A DNA stretch of 64,000 nt, taken from positions 43,804-107,803 of the forward strand of contig PDZU01000004.1 in NCBI GenBank assembly GCA_002753095.1. Direction: 5' to 3'. The stretch is from Magnetococcales bacterium. Its GTDB lineage: Bacteria > Pseudomonadota > Magnetococcia > Magnetococcales > Magnetaquicoccaceae. The translations under genes and the position numbers were made by a program. The stretch's first letter is position 1. Each line of letters starts with the position of its first letter. A model generated the notes under the pieces. That model worked only from the letters and a program-made list of their open reading frames with translations. It had not been told where the DNA came from and searched no databases. This document shows positions 61,204 through 64,000 of this stretch, in pieces.

Positions 61204-61359
61204 TTTGGCTCCGCGAATGTTATGCTGTGTCAGAAGCGTGTGCGGTTGGCAGGCGACAGGCCGGTCCGCCAACTTGCTCACGCGACTACTTTACCGCAAA
61301 AGCGGGTTTGGCGTTAAGTGATTTTGATTATGGCGCGGTTAGGTATCTGGTAAAAAGCG

Positions 61360-62040
61360 ATGAGCGGTTGGAAAACAGGGCAGACGACTGGAAAATTTTG
61401 GCAGAACCTGTTCTCTCCCTGGGGGCGGCGCAGGAAGAGGCCGGTATTTGTTGCGGAAGCTTCTGGTCGCTGGCGTGGGCGCAGCAAATCCTTTTCGCAA
61501 AGGTTGGAAGGCCATCTGACGGCCATGGGGCGGCGCGGGGCGGCGCATGAGGTGAGTGCAGCCCGGCGCAGTGGCATGGAGTTGCGTCGGGCGGTACGTG
61601 GTCGTGAGCTGTTGGCAAATCTGGCGGAGCGGCTTCTGCTGTGGCTGTTGACAGGCATTGTATTGTTGAAAAATGTGGTGGGCTTTTGGCGTGATCTGGG
61701 CATGCTCTGCCGGGAGTGGCTGTTGCGTCCTGTTTTGCATCCCCCTTTTGATTATGCGCATTTTGCCGACGCGGTGCAGGAGGGCCGCCTGCATCGGGCC
61801 TGCGCGCGCGTGAGCTTGCGCCGTGAACCGGGTTGGCATGCCGATGATGGAGAGGTGCGGACGCAGGGCGGGCGCCTCTCTTTGCCGGTGCTGGAGCTGC
61901 GGGAAGAGGCAGAACGGGCCAAAATGTTTGGCCTGGACAGCGAGGAAGAAGAGCTGACCGCTGATGCCTTGACCGATCAGGCTTGGGCCTTGCGTTCTCG
62001 GTTGCGTGGTGCTGGGCGGGGAGGCCCCCGCGATGCGTGA
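61360..62040 (+). CDS. Unrecognised basic membrane-associated protein
   Basis: 226 residues. The N-terminal 90 residues are strongly basic (GRRRKRPVF; AARRSGMELRRAVRGR). One hydrophobic helix (about 89-108, LLLWLLTGIVLLKNVVGFW) is followed by a mixed-charge tail ending DSEEEELTADALTDQAW. I recognise no family. It overlaps the kinase gene by eight bases, so they are translationally coupled; a regulatory or anchoring partner of the kinase is a reasonable guess. Confidence 0.6.
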   Translation: MSGWKTGQTTGKFWQNLFSPWGRRRKRPVFVAEASGRWRGRSKSFSQRLEGHLTAMGRRGAAHEVSAARRSGMELRRAVRGRELLANLAERLLLWLLTGIVLLKNVVGFWRDLGMLCREWLLRPVLHPPFDYAHFADAVQEGRLHRACARVSLRREPGWHADDGEVRTQGGRLSLPVLELREEAERAKMFGLDSEEEELTADALTDQAWALRSRLRGAGRGGPRDA

Positions 62041-64000
62041 GGAGGGGTTTACCGATGCCTTGTTGCCCGGCACGGCGCTGCTCTGGTTTGAAATCCGCAA
62101 GGTTTTGGGCAAGGGTGGTTTTGGTATCACCTATTTGGGGTGGGACACACAGCAGGAGGTGGCGGTCGCCATCAAGGAGTACATGCCCTCGGCGTATGCC
62201 TCCCGTGTCAGTCAGAATGAGGTGGTTCCCAACTCCCCAACGGACCGCAAGGTCTACGAGTGGGGATTGGACCGATTTCTGCGCGAGGCACAGTTGCTGG
62301 CGCAATTTCGCCATCCCAGTATCGTGCGGGTGAGCAACTTTTTTCGCAGTAGCAATACGGCCTATATGGTCATGGAGTACGTGGAAGGGGAGGGGTTGGA
62401 CCGTCTGTTGCGGCGGCAAAAAATGCTGGAAGAGAAGCACCTCAAGCAGCTTCTCGTGCCGTTGCTGGATGGGTTGGAGGTGTTGCACAAGGCGGATTAT
62501 ATCCACCGCGATCTCAAGCCGCCCAATATTTTTATCCGTCGGGAGAATCAGCAGCCGGTCATTCTGGATTTTGGTTCGGCGCGGCAGGCGGTGGTTGGGC
62601 GTGGGGAAAAGATGACCAGCCTGTTGAGCATGGGCTATTCGCCGTTTGAGCAGTATGATTCCTTGGGCGATCGGCAGGGGCCATGGTCCGACATTTATGC
62701 CCTGGGGGGGGTGCTTTATCGTGCCATTACCGGGCAACGGCCACTGGAGGCCAGCCTGCGTATTGCGGCCCGTTTGCGCAATGCGGCGGATCCGTTGCCC
62801 TCGGCAGAGGAGATGGGCCGGGGGCGTTATTCCCAGGAGTTTTTGCGGGCCGTGGACTGGGCCCTGCGGGTGTTGGAGACGGAACGGCCCCAGTCGGTTG
62901 GCAGTTGGCGACCGGCCTTGTTGGGCAGTCAGGCGGAGGGGGATGGCGTTGGCGGCCTCTCTGTCGCCGGATTGGTGGCGGGATCCGCCGTTGTGGACTA
63001 TGGCTCCTGGCCGGGGTTGTTGAACACATTGCACGCTTTGGCGGGCAATGTGGCCAAACAGGAGATGTTGAGTGGTGCTGTCGCCCGTTTGACGGCGGCG
63101 GCGCAGGTTGTTGATGTGCCTCGGTTGCGGGTTGAGGCGCTGCCGCCGGTGGATACGGTGGCACCGACGCGACAGGGGAGCACGACCAGGGCGACCACCG
63201 GGCAGCAGACGCAGGAGACGGTGGACGCCTTCGTGCAGAGAGCCGCCCAGGTGCGGGAAAAATATCTATTGCCGACCCCGGATGAAATTCCCCCGGCAGA
63301 GCGGCAGGCGGGCATGATCTGGGAAGAGCCAACCATCAAGATGGCTTTTGTTTGGGTGCCGGCGGGTCAGTTCACGATGGGGGCGTCCCTGTCGGACGGG
63401 TTGCGCAAGGAAGATGAAGGGCCAGAGCATACGGTGCAACTGGATGGTTTCTGGTTGGGTAAATATCCCTTGACCTGGGGGCGCTGGCGACGGGTGATGG
63501 GAGACTATCCCCCTGGATTGTTCATGCACTCCAAGGCCAACCATCCGGTGGAGCGGGTCTCCTGGCTGGATGTGCAGCAGTTCATCCAGCGTTTGGGGGC
63601 GATGATCGGCAAGCCATCGTCGTTTCGTCTGCCGACCGAGGCAGAGTGGGAGTATGCGGCACGGGCTGGCGAAAATCAGTTGCCGATCTTTAACCGTTCC
63701 ATCTCCGAGCATGGTGCGGAGAAGTTGGCGGATTACGCCTGGTTTCGTGCCAATGCCAAGGGGCAGTCGCACCCAGTCGGCGAAAAAATGGCCAATGCCT
63801 GGGGGTTGCATGACATGTTGGGCAACGTCTGGGAGTGGGTGAACGATCGTTATCAGGCGGATTATTATTGGCGGTCCCCGCGCATGAATCCCCAGGGACC
63901 GGTGGCGACGGATGGTCGATCCGGCTTGGCGGTTGCTGCGCACCGTTTGCACAAGTCGGTTTTTCGAGAGTTTCGCGTTGCCCGTGGCGGAGGATTCAAC
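62033..64000 (+). CDS. Ser/Thr protein kinase fused to FGE/sulfatase-modifying-factor domain (3' end missing)
   Basis: At least 656 residues, open to the window edge. The kinase domain (about 18-290) has the glycine loop LGKGGFGITY, the ATP lysine in VAIKEYMP (Lys48), the catalytic HRDLKPPN (His158-Asp160), the DFG-type ILDFGSARQ (Asp179) and activation-loop GYSPFEQY. After a 145-residue linker rich in Thr/Gln comes a formylglycine-generating-enzyme-type fold from about 437 (FVWVPAGQFTMGASL; NHPVERVSWLDVQQFI; FRLPTEAEWEYAARAGE; DMLGNVWEWVNDRY; RGGGFN). The end, where the copper-binding cysteines of true FGEs lie, is outside the window. Many kinase-linked copies are non-catalytic ligand-binding folds. 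Confidence 0.92.
   Translation, partial: MREEGFTDALLPGTALLWFEIRKVLGKGGFGITYLGWDTQQEVAVAIKEYMPSAYASRVSQNEVVPNSPTDRKVYEWGLDRFLREAQLLAQFRHPSIVRVSNFFRSSNTAYMVMEYVEGEGLDRLLRRQKMLEEKHLKQLLVPLLDGLEVLHKADYIHRDLKPPNIFIRRENQQPVILDFGSARQAVVGRGEKMTSLLSMGYSPFEQYDSLGDRQGPWSDIYALGGVLYRAITGQRPLEASLRIAARLRNAADPLPSAEEMGRGRYSQEFLRAVDWALRVLETERPQSVGSWRPALLGSQAEGDGVGGLSVAGLVAGSAVVDYGSWPGLLNTLHALAGNVAKQEMLSGAVARLTAAAQVVDVPRLRVEALPPVDTVAPTRQGSTTRATTGQQTQETVDAFVQRAAQVREKYLLPTPDEIPPAERQAGMIWEEPTIKMAFVWVPAGQFTMGASLSDGLRKEDEGPEHTVQLDGFWLGKYPLTWGRWRRVMGDYPPGLFMHSKANHPVERVSWLDVQQFIQRLGAMIGKPSSFRLPTEAEWEYAARAGENQLPIFNRSISEHGAEKLADYAWFRANAKGQSHPVGEKMANAWGLHDMLGNVWEWVNDRYQADYYWRSPRMNPQGPVATDGRSGLAVAAHRLHKSVFREFRVARGGGFN

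Noticed and set aside
61137..61550. A plus-strand 137-codon frame across the rhodanese start and intergenic region
   Set aside because: It overlaps the well-supported rhodanese gene and has no ribosome site or domain.
61328..63034. A 568-codon minus-strand frame under the unknown protein and kinase
   Set aside because: It is antisense to a kinase with all catalytic motifs; the product is low-complexity. It does make the small protein at 61360-62040 somewhat less certain, so that confidence was kept moderate.

Overview
The window reads as a chromosomal segment of a Gram-negative member of the Pseudomonadota. The evidence is a lipoprotein lipobox, an L,D-transpeptidase, a gamma/beta-style secY-rpmJ-rpsM-rpsK-rpsD-rpoA-rplQ order, and a tRNA Tyr-Gly-Thr-tuf block upstream of secE-nusG as in E. 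coli. A GapR/DUF2312 nucleoid protein, otherwise typical of Alphaproteobacteria, and a short zinc-type S14 point to a deep-branching lineage near the alpha/gamma split. Magnetococcia-like bacteria would fit, but I cannot prove this from the window. A DUF2309 (DabA) inorganic-carbon uptake cluster suggests autotrophic capacity.

Layout. 1-810: start of a peroxiredoxin gene and a divergent XRE-cupin regulator. 881-32673: a 32-kb translation/transcription superblock (tRNA-Tyr, -Gly, -Thr, tuf1, rpmG, tRNA-Trp, secE, nusG, rplKAJL, rpoBC, rpsLG, fusA, tuf2, then S10-spc-alpha genes from rpsJ to rplQ), with a strong terminator at 32703-32760. The block has a stable-RNA-like promoter before the tRNAs, a perfect 12-bp hairpin between rplL and rpoB (attenuator), and a consensus-like promoter before rpsL. 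32785-36314: envelope and cofactor genes, namely a LysM/YkuD L,D-transpeptidase, an opposing Lpp-like lipoprotein, a HybE-like protein and a ThiS-ThiG fusion. 36535-38209: an AT-rich AAA ATPase overlapping a TOPRIM-like gene, a candidate defence or genome-maintenance pair. 38223-41573: UDP-glucuronate decarboxylase, htpG with a sigma32-like promoter, and gapR.

41584-50903 is the most unusual region: five tightly overlapping genes encoding DabA and four complex-I/Mrp-type membrane subunits. One of the four has lost the Glu and Lys residues used for proton translocation. Directly downstream and co-oriented are a NrtA/SsuA-type solute-binding lipoprotein and two large hybrid histidine kinases (51073-57886). 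Together they could form a sensing module for the carbon-uptake cluster, which is inference.

57932-64000: an H-type lectin coupled to a spermidine-synthase-like gene, a secretion-signal-free protein with 18-residue repeats, a CBS-domain membrane protein, a rhodanese, an unrecognised membrane protein, and a Ser/Thr kinase fused to a formylglycine-generating-enzyme-like domain that runs off the end of the window.

No CRISPR array, rRNA gene, insertion sequence or integrase was seen. No stretch longer than 300 bases lacks a gene.
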